This document shows positions 14,752 to 21,570 of a DNA stretch of 32,649 bases, piece after piece. Position 1 is the first letter of the stretch; each line of letters opens with the position of its first letter. Under the pieces are notes generated by a model that saw only the letters and a program-made list of their open reading frames with translations, was not told where the DNA came from and ran no database searches. The position numbers and the translations under genes were made by a program. Source of the DNA: a virus; the IMG/VR virus record IMGVR_UViG_3300030389_002414, positions 1 through 32,649 of that record. One strand, given 5' to 3'.

Positions 14752-15103
14752 CCAACCCCCTCGCTATTATACTTTTTGCTAAAAATAAATTTTGCTCAAA
14801 CTCATGCTTCCCCATCTTCAATCTAGCCGCCAATTGTGATTTTGACAACTGTCTACATTTTACATATCTATACACAATTATTTTTTTAAGTTTTTCAGGG
14901 AGCTGACAAACCAATCCTTCCACTCTCTCAGCTTGTTGAGTATTGAAAAACTCTGGTTCTTTTTTTTCTTCATCGAAAACCTCTCCTGCTTCTGGTACAT
15001 ATTTATGTTCAATGCTTCTGCAAGTCGTATCAATATGTGGCCCGCCATCTGGCAAACTCTTTAGATAACTATACCAATTTTGCAGGGCATCTTCTACGTT
15101 CAT
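14744..15103 (-). CDS. Q/RinA-like antiterminator or late-gene activator
   Basis: A 119-aa protein. The N terminus MNVEDALQNWYSYL recalls the opening of phage Q-type antiterminators. The C-terminal half, QLPEKLKKIIVYRYVKCRQL then SKSQLAARLKMGKHEFEQNL, has the LP-x-KLxxII-xx-RY followed by helix-turn-helix pattern of Q/RinA and sigma region 4 relatives. Such proteins let polymerase pass the terminator after the late promoter or activate late transcription. That fits the promoter-terminator pair at 12.5-12.6 kb, the only strong control site upstream of the late genes. The start overlaps the previous stop as ATGA. The family call is by pattern, without a search. Confidence 0.65.
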   Translation of the reverse strand: MNVEDALQNWYSYLKSLPDGGPHIDTTCRSIEHKYVPEAGEVFDEEKKEPEFFNTQQAERVEGLVCQLPEKLKKIIVYRYVKCRQLSKSQLAARLKMGKHEFEQNLFLAKSIIARGLDE

Positions 15104-15444
15104 TCATATATGCTTGGCTGTTTTGTTTCAAGCCGTCCGCTAGTGAATAACCATCCGATTGTAGCACGATGCGCCTCTTCCCATAATTCTTTTTTTTCTT
15201 CCCGAGATTTATTACCTTGGTCAATTTCATAGTGACACCCTGCTCCATTCGTGTTGCATACAAAAGCCACTCTAAAATCATGCGCTTTAATGCCCTTGCC
15301 TTTTTGGTCACGGATTTGGTTTGAGTGTGCCGCCACTATACTCCCGTCATTGGAACGCCCACAACAAAAACAATACGGAGCGTCTTTTGCCATTCGTAGT
15401 AATTTTTTATTTCTATAGTTTTTACTTAGCATAGGGCATTTCAT
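15100..15444 (-). CDS. DUF1364-like putative HNH nuclease
   Basis: A 114-aa protein with CFCCGRSNDGSIVAAHSNQI, then KGKGIKAHDFRVAFVC, CHYEIDQG and WEEAHRATIGWLF. The CxxC, AHSN and CH-E-D arrangement matches the zinc/HNH-like DUF1364 family that lies beside nin-type recombination genes in lambdoid phages. It may cut branched or recombination-intermediate DNA. A later ATG at 15432 is an alternative start; neither start has a clear ribosome site. It overlaps NinB by 23 nt, so coupled translation is likely. Confidence 0.72.
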   Translation of the reverse strand: MKCPMLSKNYRNKKLLRMAKDAPYCFCCGRSNDGSIVAAHSNQIRDQKGKGIKAHDFRVAFVCNTNGAGCHYEIDQGNKSREEKKELWEEAHRATIGWLFTSGRLETKQPSIYE

Positions 15445-15817
15445 CTAACAAATGTTCAATGTGAATATTTTCATCCCTACAAAAACTTTGCAAATCGTTT
15501 AGTAGATTGCTAAATTCTTCTTTATTCAATTTTGCCGTGCTCTTGTAAATTTTCACCTCTTTGTTATCTGGTGCTTTTTCGATTGTAACTGGTAGCAATG
15601 CTTGTTTCAAGACTTCATGCCATGCCGCCGCTCTATACTTTACCCCATCAATAGAGTGTTGTTCTTCTATTTCTTTTAAGATTGCCCAATATAATCTGTT
15701 TTGTTCGACTGTTCTTTTTCGTGGTTCAATCGTGCAAACATAATCGTCCGGGCAACTGTTGATTTTTTCAACCGCCTTTTTTCTTCCCTCTTTAGTGCTT
15801 AGTAGAAAATAATCCAT
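15422..15817 (-). CDS. ninB: NinB-like recombination protein
   Basis: A 131-aa protein with the NinB text RKRTVEQNRLYWAILKEIEE, then AAAWHEVLKQALLP and TAKLNKEEFSNLLNDLQSF. NinB (lambda Orf) binds single-stranded DNA and assists or replaces RecFOR in phage recombination. The length is normal for the family. It lies between the replisome-organizer-like gene (26-nt overlap) and a DUF1364-like gene, the lambdoid nin-region order. It would work with ERF and YqaJ encoded on the opposite strand. Confidence 0.85.
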   Translation of the reverse strand: MDYFLLSTKEGRKKAVEKINSCPDDYVCTIEPRKRTVEQNRLYWAILKEIEEQHSIDGVKYRAAAWHEVLKQALLPVTIEKAPDNKEVKIYKSTAKLNKEEFSNLLNDLQSFCRDENIHIEHLLDEMPYAK

Positions 15818-16274
15818 CTATGTCTCCCGTTATTTCACCAAACCTTCTTTTAAAATTAGATAAAACTTTTTTCTTAAAAACCGGAAATGGTTCTTCATCT
15901 TCAACATATTCTATTCCCAATGATTGACCCATTTTTATAATTCCGGTGGACGAATTAAACCACAAATCCTTTTCCTCTGGTGCTGGAATGTAGTGTTCAT
16001 CTTCCCATCTATGACCATTTAACCATGTACTTAGATGGCATAAAAACTGTAATTTTGATTTATCTAAAACTCCATCCTTGTCAACAAACCCTCTACTTTT
16101 ATATTCACCTTTTTTCCAAAAATAATATATTTGAGCAATTGTTTTTTGTTTTTCTATACAAAACTTTTTCAAATGCCTGTAATTTTTTTTGAATGCTTTT
16201 CGGGCTTGTTGTTTTGCTGACTTCTTATCAACGACTTCCCAAAGCTCATCGAACTCATCTTCTTCCTTTGCCAT
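15792..16274 (-). CDS. Replisome-organizer-like protein (C-terminal domain type)
   Basis: A 160-aa protein starting MAKEEDEFDELWEVVDKKSA, then KQQARKAFKKNYRHL and LCHLSTWLNGHRWEDEHYIP. The F-x-x-[FL]W ... KxxARKA ... ATWLNxxRWED pattern is the C-terminal domain seen in phage replication proteins that recruit the host helicase or loader. The N-terminal origin-binding domain of longer relatives is absent. I chose the ATG at 16274 because AAGGAG lies 6 nt upstream; its ribosome segment AAACAAGGAG is shared with two other early genes. It is the only replication protein found, so the phage must use host polymerase. Confidence 0.75.
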   Translation of the reverse strand: MAKEEDEFDELWEVVDKKSAKQQARKAFKKNYRHLKKFCIEKQKTIAQIYYFWKKGEYKSRGFVDKDGVLDKSKLQFLCHLSTWLNGHRWEDEHYIPAPEEKDLWFNSSTGIIKMGQSLGIEYVEDEEPFPVFKKKVLSNFKRRFGEITGDIDGLFSTKH

Positions 16275-16355
16275 ATTTTCTCCTTGTTTAAGACGCAAAA
16301 AGACCATTGTCAAAAAACTAAGTGATGTATCCGGTGTGACCATCTGACAGTTGGC

Positions 16356-16472
16356 TTAGTCCCAATCCTGTCGGCAATAATCAGGTGTCTCCCCTCGCTC
16401 TCTAGCCATTAATCCTAGAGCCTCATGCCCATCTAGCTTTCTTCTAACCCGGTCGCATTTCCCGGCTAAAAC
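16356..16472 (-). other. Open frame without a canonical start, in the 191-nt gap 16275-16465
   Basis: The gap between the replisome-like and VRR-NUC-like genes is more GC-rich than its surroundings. On the minus strand it is open for 38 codons (VLAGKCDRVRRKLDGHEALG ... TPDYCRQDWD). The first codon after the preceding stop is GTT, with AAGGA 6 nt upstream; the only ATG is at 16409. It may be a small gene with a damaged start, or non-coding. A CTCTAG/CTAGAG hairpin also lies here. Confidence 0.3.
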
Positions 16473-16771
16473 TCAAAATCCTTTACTGTCCATCTGTTTT
16501 TAACTTTGTACCAACCCTCAACAACAACTCTCCAGTTGGACTCCAACATTACTGTTAATACTTCCGAATCCTCAATTTTGCGAATCCGGGAACTCATATT
16601 ATTCTTGGAAGTAGTCTGAATTGCAACTGTTTGTTTATTACCAATTGCTAAGATATCAATACATCCGTACAAATCATGTCTCGTTTTTGTAAACGCATTC
16701 CATTTTTCAACATTAGCAACTAAGTATCCTTGCTCTCTCCATCGCAATTGACTTCTTTGGCTAAGGTTCAC
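16466..16771 (-). CDS. VRR-NUC / resolvase-like PD-(D/E)XK nuclease
   Basis: A 101-aa protein starting MNLSQRSQLRWREQGYLVAN, then RHDLYGCIDILAIGNKQTVA, IQTTSKNN and a closing beta part with VEGWYKVKNRW. The order (N-terminal helix, DLYGxIDIL, then QTTS in place of the usual ExK) is that of small phage nucleases related to VRR-NUC and Holliday-junction resolvases. The likely active-site residues are the Asp in DIL and the Gln in IQTT. The start is GTG, overlapping the Cro-like stop as GTGA. It probably trims or resolves DNA during recombination. Confidence 0.72.
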   Translation of the reverse strand: MNLSQRSQLRWREQGYLVANVEKWNAFTKTRHDLYGCIDILAIGNKQTVAIQTTSKNNMSSRIRKIEDSEVLTVMLESNWRVVVEGWYKVKNRWTVKDFEF

Positions 16772-17004
16772 TTATTACCCCAATGTTTATTTTCAAAATC
16801 CAACCACTCCTGATTAAATACAACGGGGTTCAATTCAGAAAGCGGTATTCCTGTTTTTACTCGCACAGCAGGGCAGTATTTTGCAGGAATAACAATGTCC
16901 CCATCCTTTATCCATTTGTTTACAGTCGCCCTCGTTAGGTTAAGAATCTTCGCTAACTCGCTAGTTTTTAAACCTGTTTTGAGTACTACAATTTTATCTG
17001 ACAT
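16768..17004 (-). CDS. Cro/YdaS-like transcriptional regulator
   Basis: A 78-aa protein. The helix-turn-helix covers about residues 13-32 (KTSELAKILNLTRATVNKWI) and is followed by IPAKYCPAVRVKTGIPLSEL, the P-A-x-x-CPAxxxxTG signature of the YdaS/Cro family. I chose the ATG at 17004; upstream in-frame starts lie in the promoter region. AGGAG is 11 nt before it, which is long. It is divergent from the ERF operon and flanked by AGTATAC motifs at 17035 and 17057, which are likely its own operators. It probably represses early promoters at both 17.05 and 13.5 kb. No CI partner was found. Confidence 0.8.
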   Translation of the reverse strand: MSDKIVVLKTGLKTSELAKILNLTRATVNKWIKDGDIVIPAKYCPAVRVKTGIPLSELNPVVFNQEWLDFENKHWGNK

Positions 17005-17034
17005 TGTAAAATAAACTCCTATTTGTATAAAAAA

Positions 17035-17066
17035 AGTATACATTCGTTTCGGTTTTTAGTATACTA
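17035..17066. promoter_or_regulatory. Divergent early control region with two AGTATAC operators
   Basis: AGTATAC at 17035-17041 and the perfect palindrome TAGTATACTA at 17057-17066 have cores 23 bp apart. That equals the spacing of a -35 and -10 pair. On the plus strand TATACA (17037-17042), a 17-nt spacer and TATACT (17060-17065) make a promoter for the ERF gene. The same sites can be read on the minus strand toward the Cro-like gene. A protein bound here would block both. Confidence 0.6.
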
Positions 17067-17093
17067 CAAAAAACAGTAAAGAAAGGAAAATTT

Positions 17094-17627
17094 ATGTCTA
17101 TACCAGAAAAAGTCAAATTAAATGTCAAAGTACATGAAGCCTTGATGGTAGTGCGAGAAGAGGTTTTGATAAATGCTAAAGAAATGTCCGGGGAAAATAA
17201 ATATCAAGGTTTTAAATATTATACATTACAAGATTTTATGCCCGCTTTAATAAAAAGCCTTAGAAAAAATGGCTTATCATATGTCGAAAATTTTAGCCCT
17301 ACTGAGGCTTCTTTGACAGTCATCGATAAACAAAGCGGTAGTTATGTGACCACTACTTGCCCTATTGATTATTCTCACTTAAAGGGCGCATCTCCGATGC
17401 AATCGATAGGCGCTTCCATGACTTATGCTCGTAGATATATGTGGGTAAGTTTATTGGGCCTAGTTGAATTTGATGCAGAGGATGGCGGTGATATTGAACT
17501 TAATGAATTAGATCAAGGTAAATCTGCCATAGAAGACAAAGCAAATGCCCCAGAAAATATAGCTGACAAGTTAAAACGGATTCAAGCAGAAAACCTAGCA
17601 AAGCGGGAGCCTTCTAATGATTCGTGA
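17094..17627 (+). CDS. erf: ERF-family single-strand annealing protein
   Basis: A 177-aa recombinase that binds single-stranded DNA and pairs complementary strands (Rad52-like superfamily). It contains KYQGFKYYTLQDFMPALIKS near residues 37-56, then GASPMQSIGASMTYARRYMW and VSLLGLVEFDAEDGGD, the ERF core. The C terminus is acidic then Lys-rich. AAAGGAAAA lies upstream of the ATG. It is the first gene of the rightward operon and overlaps the YqaJ exonuclease gene, giving a two-component annealing/exonuclease system like lambda Beta/Exo. It would mediate circularisation, concatemer formation and gene exchange. Confidence 0.93.
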   Translation: MSIPEKVKLNVKVHEALMVVREEVLINAKEMSGENKYQGFKYYTLQDFMPALIKSLRKNGLSYVENFSPTEASLTVIDKQSGSYVTTTCPIDYSHLKGASPMQSIGASMTYARRYMWVSLLGLVEFDAEDGGDIELNELDQGKSAIEDKANAPENIADKLKRIQAENLAKREPSNDS

Positions 17628-18372
17628 TAACGAAATATGTGTAAGTCAAAGAACCTTTGATTGGTGGTATAGGAGGTTGGGGCGTATAACCGCTAGTGAT
17701 ATTAGTATTTTATTTTCTGAGCCTAGAGCAAAAGCAGATAAAGACAAACTAACAAAAACTCAACAATCGTATGTAATTTCAAAAGCGTCTGAACGAGTTC
17801 AATTACAACAATTACATTTAATGCACTTACACAGAATTTATAATGAGCAAAGCAATTTGGCTGACAAAAACGCTGATGTAGCACGAGGCGTTACACTTGA
17901 ACCCGAGGCACAATTAATGTTTATAAATGCTTTATGTAAACATTTTCCAAGGGACGGCAAAAAATTAGATTTTGATACTTGTGGTTTATTTATTCATCAG
18001 GCTATGCCGTTTTTTGGCGCAAGCCCGGACGGCATTGTTTATGATACTGAAACCGAAAAAATTGAATCAGTTGTAGAAATTAAATGCCCTCGTGTAGCAG
18101 GTCATTATGAGGTGATTTCAACTAAAAAAGTTAAGCCTGCATATTATTATCAGATGCTTGCTCAGGCTTTTATTCTTGGAACGGAGACTTGTGAATTTGT
18201 AAGTTACTGTGATGAGGTTCCATTTGATCATCAACTTGTTGTTCTAACGCATAAATTTAAAAATTCAGAAAAAGAACAATTAATTGAAAAGGTGGAAAAA
18301 TTTAATACGCTGATTGAGGTTGAAAAAGAAAAATTATTGAATACTGAAGATTGGGTTAAATTCGATGGGTAA
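17617..18372 (+). CDS. YqaJ-family exonuclease
   Basis: A 251-aa nuclease of the lambda-exonuclease fold. It shows RLGRITASDISILF (20-33), ARGVTLEPEAQ (89-99), the active site FFGASPDGIV (132-141, Asp 138) with VVEIKCP (152-158, Glu 154 and Lys 156), then PAYYYQMLAQAFILG. It would degrade 5' strands from double-strand ends and hand the 3' tail to the ERF protein encoded just upstream (11-nt overlap). The family length is normal and all catalytic residues are present. Confidence 0.93.
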   Translation: MIRDNEICVSQRTFDWWYRRLGRITASDISILFSEPRAKADKDKLTKTQQSYVISKASERVQLQQLHLMHLHRIYNEQSNLADKNADVARGVTLEPEAQLMFINALCKHFPRDGKKLDFDTCGLFIHQAMPFFGASPDGIVYDTETEKIESVVEIKCPRVAGHYEVISTKKVKPAYYYQMLAQAFILGTETCEFVSYCDEVPFDHQLVVLTHKFKNSEKEQLIEKVEKFNTLIEVEKEKLLNTEDWVKFDG

Positions 18373-18607
18373 ACTAGTTATTGGTTTGGCTTGTTTAATA
18401 CCTCTGTTTGGGACGTATTTAATTTATACCGATTTTTTAAAAGTGTTAGAAAACGCTAGGGTTGCCGCATTTGAACAAGGTGTTGCCCAAACAACAAATA
18501 AGTATGAGGCAATATTAGAAATAGAAAGGAGTCCAGAATGGATTGATACCCAATGTATGATGTTAAATTTTGAATGGATAGATGAAGTAAACAATCAAGG
18601 AAAATAA
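18365..18607 (+). CDS. Small single-membrane-span protein, unknown
   Basis: An 80-aa protein with a hydrophobic N terminus (LVIGLACLIPLFGTYLIYTD, residues 4-23) that can span the membrane or act as an uncleaved signal anchor, followed by a charged soluble part with one Cys. It overlaps the exonuclease gene by 8 nt and precedes a 98-aa gene. Its place in the recombination operon suggests early expression, so an early membrane or superinfection role is possible, but nothing diagnostic is present. Confidence 0.65.
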   Translation: MGKLVIGLACLIPLFGTYLIYTDFLKVLENARVAAFEQGVAQTTNKYEAILEIERSPEWIDTQCMMLNFEWIDEVNNQGK

Positions 18608-18608
18608 T

Positions 18609-18905
18609 ATGAATGATTATTACAGAAAGAAACAAGGCGATTATGACGAACCACGTCGGGAGCAAACAAAACAAAAACCTCAATTTACAGCAAATGCGGG
18701 TTTGCCGTACAAAGACGGAGAGGAGACAAAATACGCTAATCACAATGTTGGCGCTGTTTTTATAAACAATAAAGGCGGCCTAACCTTAAACCTGAATGCT
18801 GTTGTGATGGCAGGTATTGTGCAAGGTGTGTTGGCAAGGGGTGGCAAACCAACAATAAACATCTTTTTGAACAATGTCGAAGAAGAGCAAAATCAGCGAA
18901 ACTGA
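18609..18905 (+). CDS. Unknown early protein (98 aa)
   Basis: A protein with a very polar first half (MNDYYRKKQGDYDEPRREQT) and a beta-like second half (VGAVFINNKGGLTLNLNAVV, then GKPTINIFLNNVEEEQ). It follows the membrane protein by one base. There is no Cys and no membrane helix. A disordered tail plus a small beta fold is compatible with nucleic-acid or protein binding; the family is unknown to me. Confidence 0.65.
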   Translation: MNDYYRKKQGDYDEPRREQTKQKPQFTANAGLPYKDGEETKYANHNVGAVFINNKGGLTLNLNAVVMAGIVQGVLARGGKPTINIFLNNVEEEQNQRN

Positions 18906-19050
18906 ACAACAACTCCTGCAAATAGAGGAGGAGATTTTAAATGCCCCTTTGCGGGATTTTTTAAAAGAAGCGGAAGAGTTGGGTTACACCTTTTTTTGTA
19001 AAGATATAATAAAGAAAGTGATGGTGGCCCGACTCAGTAAGACCAGATAG
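18874..19050 (+). CDS. Small helical ORF at the end of the rightward operon
   Basis: A 58-codon ORF found by reading the strand: MSKKSKISETEQQLLQIEEE, then ILNAPLRDFLKEAEELGYTF and a basic end, KVMVARLSKTR. It overlaps the 98-aa gene by 32 nt and the convergent endolysin gene by 17 nt. There is no clear ribosome site, so translation may be coupled. An AGACCA/TGGTCT hairpin (19040-19057) spans both convergent stops and may assist termination. Function unknown. Confidence 0.55.
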   Translation: MSKKSKISETEQQLLQIEEEILNAPLRDFLKEAEELGYTFFCKDIIKKVMVARLSKTR

Positions 19051-19408
19051 TTGGTCTGGGATGCGTTGAGGAGGCCGTGAGCGTGTCCAAATGGATAAAG
19101 CGGCCATTTCCCTTCTGAGCGATCCCGATGCCTGTAAAGCCCATATTTAAGGCAATAACTAATAAATTGTAAGCATCACCCCTAGAAACAGCTAAATCAA
19201 CCGCTTGCCCGGTGGTATGCGCTCCCGGGGTTTTCTTTTTAGCTTCTATCGGGTGTGTTGAGTCTCGATATCCAGAGGTAATTCTCAGCGGCTTACCATA
19301 GGTTTCACGTAAAACATTTAATTGGTCGAGAAAGGGTTGTTGCATGGCAACATTACCAGTATGGGAGCAAACGAACTCAGATTCTTTGAAGTATTTGCCG
19401 TAATTCAT
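19034..19408 (-). CDS. Endolysin, peptidase M15 (D-Ala-D-Ala type)
   Basis: A 124-aa zinc peptidase that cuts the peptide cross-bridges of peptidoglycan at lysis. It contains LRITSGYRDSTHP (41-53), the metal site GAHTTGQAVDL (62-72, His 64 and Asp 71) and RFIHLD (103-108, His 106), the M15_3 pattern. No signal peptide is present, so it needs the holin to reach the wall. Its start overlaps the holin-gene stop as ATGA. It is the last gene of the late operon, with the holin immediately upstream. Confidence 0.93.
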   Translation of the reverse strand: MNYGKYFKESEFVCSHTGNVAMQQPFLDQLNVLRETYGKPLRITSGYRDSTHPIEAKKKTPGAHTTGQAVDLAVSRGDAYNLLVIALNMGFTGIGIAQKGNGRFIHLDTLTASSTHPRPTIWSY

Positions 19409-19860
19409 ACTTTGGGTTCTTTCTTTTCCATAATTTCTTGCAACTCTTTGCTTTTTTCTTTAGAGCCTGTACTAGAGCCAAAATAGTAATTGATACAACT
19501 CATCAATGCTCCAGAGAGTAACCCGAGTATATATAAAGCGATCTCGTAGCTTTTACCCTCTGTTATGTCTAAAAATAATATTGCAGTCATCATTCCAAAA
19601 GTTAACAGCACAATAAGTATTGCAAGGCATGGTACGATGACCTTATTTATAAAAGGGGCGAATTGAGATGTGGCGACACGGATTTCTCTTTCCCTTGCCG
19701 ATGCGGTATTAGCGTGTTCTGCTGAAAGTCTGGCAAGTTCGCCAGTTTGCTCCATTTGTTTTAATTCTTTTAATGCTTTCTGTTTAGCCTGTGGGTCAGG
19801 AATTAATTTGTCGATAAGTTTTTCACCGACTGGTAATAGTGAACCAATAAGATTTAACAT
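19405..19860 (-). CDS. Holin of the GTA 3TM family
   Basis: A 151-aa protein with the family opening (VGEKLIDKLIPDPQAKQKAL), a charged helix, then hydrophobic spans at about 74-97 (VIVPCLAILIVLLTFGMMTA) and 105-125 (YEIALYILGLLSGALMSCIN), followed by YYFGSSTGSKEKS. This matches the 3TM holin superfamily known from gene transfer agents and alphaproteobacterial phages. It would open the inner membrane for the M15 endolysin encoded directly downstream. Confidence 0.9.
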   Translation of the reverse strand: MLNLIGSLLPVGEKLIDKLIPDPQAKQKALKELKQMEQTGELARLSAEHANTASAREREIRVATSQFAPFINKVIVPCLAILIVLLTFGMMTAILFLDITEGKSYEIALYILGLLSGALMSCINYYFGSSTGSKEKSKELQEIMEKKEPKV

Positions 19861-20373
19861 TTATTTACTCGCTTCCGTAATTGCATCAATTAAAAACCAA
19901 ACAAGAAAAATTAATATTCCTGATAACACGACAAGAGCCGTGCCCATTTTGGTTTTATATAAAAAATCTTTCCGTTTACGCATCTGACGATAAACAGTTT
20001 GTTCTCTCTTTTCTTTAATCTCTCTGCGTTTTTTAATGAATGTTCTATAGCCTTCAATCCCTCCCCAGTCTGATTGCCAGTTAGCTGTAAAAAATTCTCG
20101 TAAAAGTTTCTCTTGTTCCTTTATTTTGTTTTCTAAAACAATGCTGTCTAACGCTTCTTGTGTTGCTGACTTTTGTAATTTTTTTAAAACCTTTGGTTTG
20201 CTTTTTCCGTATTCTTTTTCCTGATTTAAATATTCTTTTGCATCTTCAATATTAGAAGCCCATCTACTAAGATGGCCCCACATGTCCTCCATGTCTCTGC
20301 CGACTGCTACCGCTTTTTTCGCAAGCGTGAACGCTGTCGAGGCCGCAGAAATAGCCGTAATTGGGTCTATCAT
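19861..20373 (-). CDS. Conserved lysis-region protein with C-terminal membrane span
   Basis: A 170-aa protein: an N-terminal Ala-rich helix (ITAISAASTAFTLAKKAVAV), MEDMWGHLSRWASNIEDAKE, a charged coiled coil, RKRREIKEKREQTVYRQMRK and one membrane span at about 143-165 (TALVVLSGILIFLVWFLIDA). I know this architecture from phage lysis cassettes, always beside a 3TM holin, but its role is not established. A spanin-like or holin-partner role is possible. It ends one base before the holin start. Confidence 0.75.
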   Translation of the reverse strand: MIDPITAISAASTAFTLAKKAVAVGRDMEDMWGHLSRWASNIEDAKEYLNQEKEYGKSKPKVLKKLQKSATQEALDSIVLENKIKEQEKLLREFFTANWQSDWGGIEGYRTFIKKRREIKEKREQTVYRQMRKRKDFLYKTKMGTALVVLSGILIFLVWFLIDAITEASK

Positions 20374-20385
20374 TTCGTATAACCA

Positions 20386-20550
20386 TTATTGTAATTTTAA
20401 GATAATTGTAATTAAAATAATTATGATTGAGCCAAACGAACCTATCAATATCATTTCCAGTCGTCTAACCCTCGATAGAATTTCTAACCAACGTTCAGAA
20501 CAAACTGCCTCGTGCGTTGAAAGTCTTTTGTCTAATTCGTTTGTATTCAT
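20386..20550 (-). CDS. Small membrane protein of the lysis cassette
   Basis: A 54-aa ORF found by reading the minus strand. Its ATG (20550) overlaps the stop of the upstream gene as TAATG. It has a polar helix (MNTNELDKRLSTHEAVCSER) and a C-terminal membrane span (MILIGSFGSIIIILITIILK). Small helix-plus-span proteins of this kind accompany holins in several phages (for example the XhlA type). It fills the otherwise empty gap between the 125-aa gene and the 170-aa lysis-region gene. Confidence 0.7.
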   Translation of the reverse strand: MNTNELDKRLSTHEAVCSERWLEILSRVRRLEMILIGSFGSIIIILITIILKLQ

Positions 20551-20927
20551 TAGCCACCTGCACTAGCACCATTTAAATTAATCCATGTTTGATTGTCTTC
20601 GTCCCAGTTATAAGGATTTCCATCAGTAGGCATTGCGCTAGGTGCTTGCCATGTAGCATCCGCAGTCGACATCGACCAACTGTTATAAGGTTTCGGAGGC
20701 ATAAATAAATCTTGATCTACAAAATAAGTAAAACCTTTACCTGCATAATTTCCTCTGAAACTTGCATTGTAAGAGGTTTGTTTCCATGTACCACCCAAAA
20801 GGTTTGTGCATAAATCCTGACCTAAAGATTCTTGCTCCACTCCATCACTATTTATCATATCTTTGTTATCAACTGCTGTAACTCTTAATACTACATTTGC
20901 ACTATTTAATTCTGCAAAATGTGCCAT
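20550..20927 (-). CDS. Tail-region protein of a marine-phage family, unknown
   Basis: A 125-aa protein starting MAHFAELNSANVVLRVTAVD, with LGGTWKQTSYNASFRGNYAG, a FMPPKPYNSWSM segment and PYNWDEDNQTWINLN. I know this text as a recurrent family in cyanophages and other marine phages, found near tail fibres. Its function is unknown. The repeated Trp/Tyr/Asn pattern in the second half suggests a small beta domain, possibly carbohydrate-facing. AAGGAG lies upstream of the ATG. The 49-nt gap before it contains a second AAGGAG and a CTTATG/CATAAG hairpin but no ORF. Confidence 0.78.
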   Translation of the reverse strand: MAHFAELNSANVVLRVTAVDNKDMINSDGVEQESLGQDLCTNLLGGTWKQTSYNASFRGNYAGKGFTYFVDQDLFMPPKPYNSWSMSTADATWQAPSAMPTDGNPYNWDEDNQTWINLNGASAGG

Positions 20928-20976
20928 TTCAAACTCCTTTTATATACTTTTTTATAACTCCTTATGTTGTTAAAAA

Positions 20977-21570
20977 TCATAAGGCTAATCCAGTTGACTC
21001 ATTGTTTTCTCCAATATAGCCTTTTAAAAATGTATTGAATGACAAACTAATTCTTTCTTTACCTACCACTTTTTCTACCATGTGAACTAAATTTGAAGGA
21101 AAAATAATTAAATCATTTGTATGTGTTTCAAACCACCAACTTTTGGAATTATATGAATTATATTCTTCGGTAGGTAAATCTATTGTTTCATAAGTATTTT
21201 TATAAAAATAAATTTTATCTTTTTCTTTATCAGCTTGAACATAAAAAACACCAGATATAAAACTATTTGGGTGTGCATGTTTGTGGTGAAACTGACCTTC
21301 TTTTGTATAGTTGCACCATGACTGCGTTATGTAAGGTTCAACATTATTTTTAGGCGTATAGATGTTTTGAAAATATTCTTTTAAAGATTTATCAATAAAC
21401 TGTTTTAGTTTTTTCATTTCTTTGTTTTGTAAAATATTTTTGTTTATTGATGTTGTATTTCCTGTGTTGTTTCTTGTTTCTTGCTTTATTAAAAACTTTG
21501 TTTCTTTTTCTGTAATTCCATCATATTTAAAAAATGTAACCGCAGTCGGAAATAATGAATGCGTTATCAA
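20977..21570 (-). CDS. 2OG-Fe(II) oxygenase, TIGR02466-like
   Basis: A 197-aa iron/2-oxoglutarate-dependent oxygenase. It contains ITQSWCNYTKEGQFHHKHAH (81-100), where His residues supply the metal site, PNSFISGVFYV, NDLIIFPSNLVHMVE (His 163) and ERISLSFNTF (Arg 173 for 2-oxoglutarate). This matches the putative oxygenases common in marine phages. The substrate is unknown; a virion or tail-fibre residue is one possibility because the gene lies between tail and lysis genes. The start is TTG, overlapping the upstream stop as TTGA. Confidence 0.88.
   Translation of the reverse strand: MITHSLFPTAVTFFKYDGITEKETKFLIKQETRNNTGNTTSINKNILQNKEMKKLKQFIDKSLKEYFQNIYTPKNNVEPYITQSWCNYTKEGQFHHKHAHPNSFISGVFYVQADKEKDKIYFYKNTYETIDLPTEEYNSYNSKSWWFETHTNDLIIFPSNLVHMVEKVVGKERISLSFNTFLKGYIGENNESTGLAL

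Noticed and set aside
16285-16313. Promoter for the replication operon (TTGACA with TAAACA)
   Set aside because: The -10 match is weak and it would start transcription on top of the ribosome site; read-through from the Cro-like gene is simpler.
16275-16465. GC-rich gap as a tRNA gene
   Set aside because: No acceptor stem pairing or TTCRANY loop on either strand.
19040-19057. AGACCA/TGGTCT hairpin as a standard terminator
   Set aside because: Short stem with no T run on either side; only noted as a convergent-end structure.
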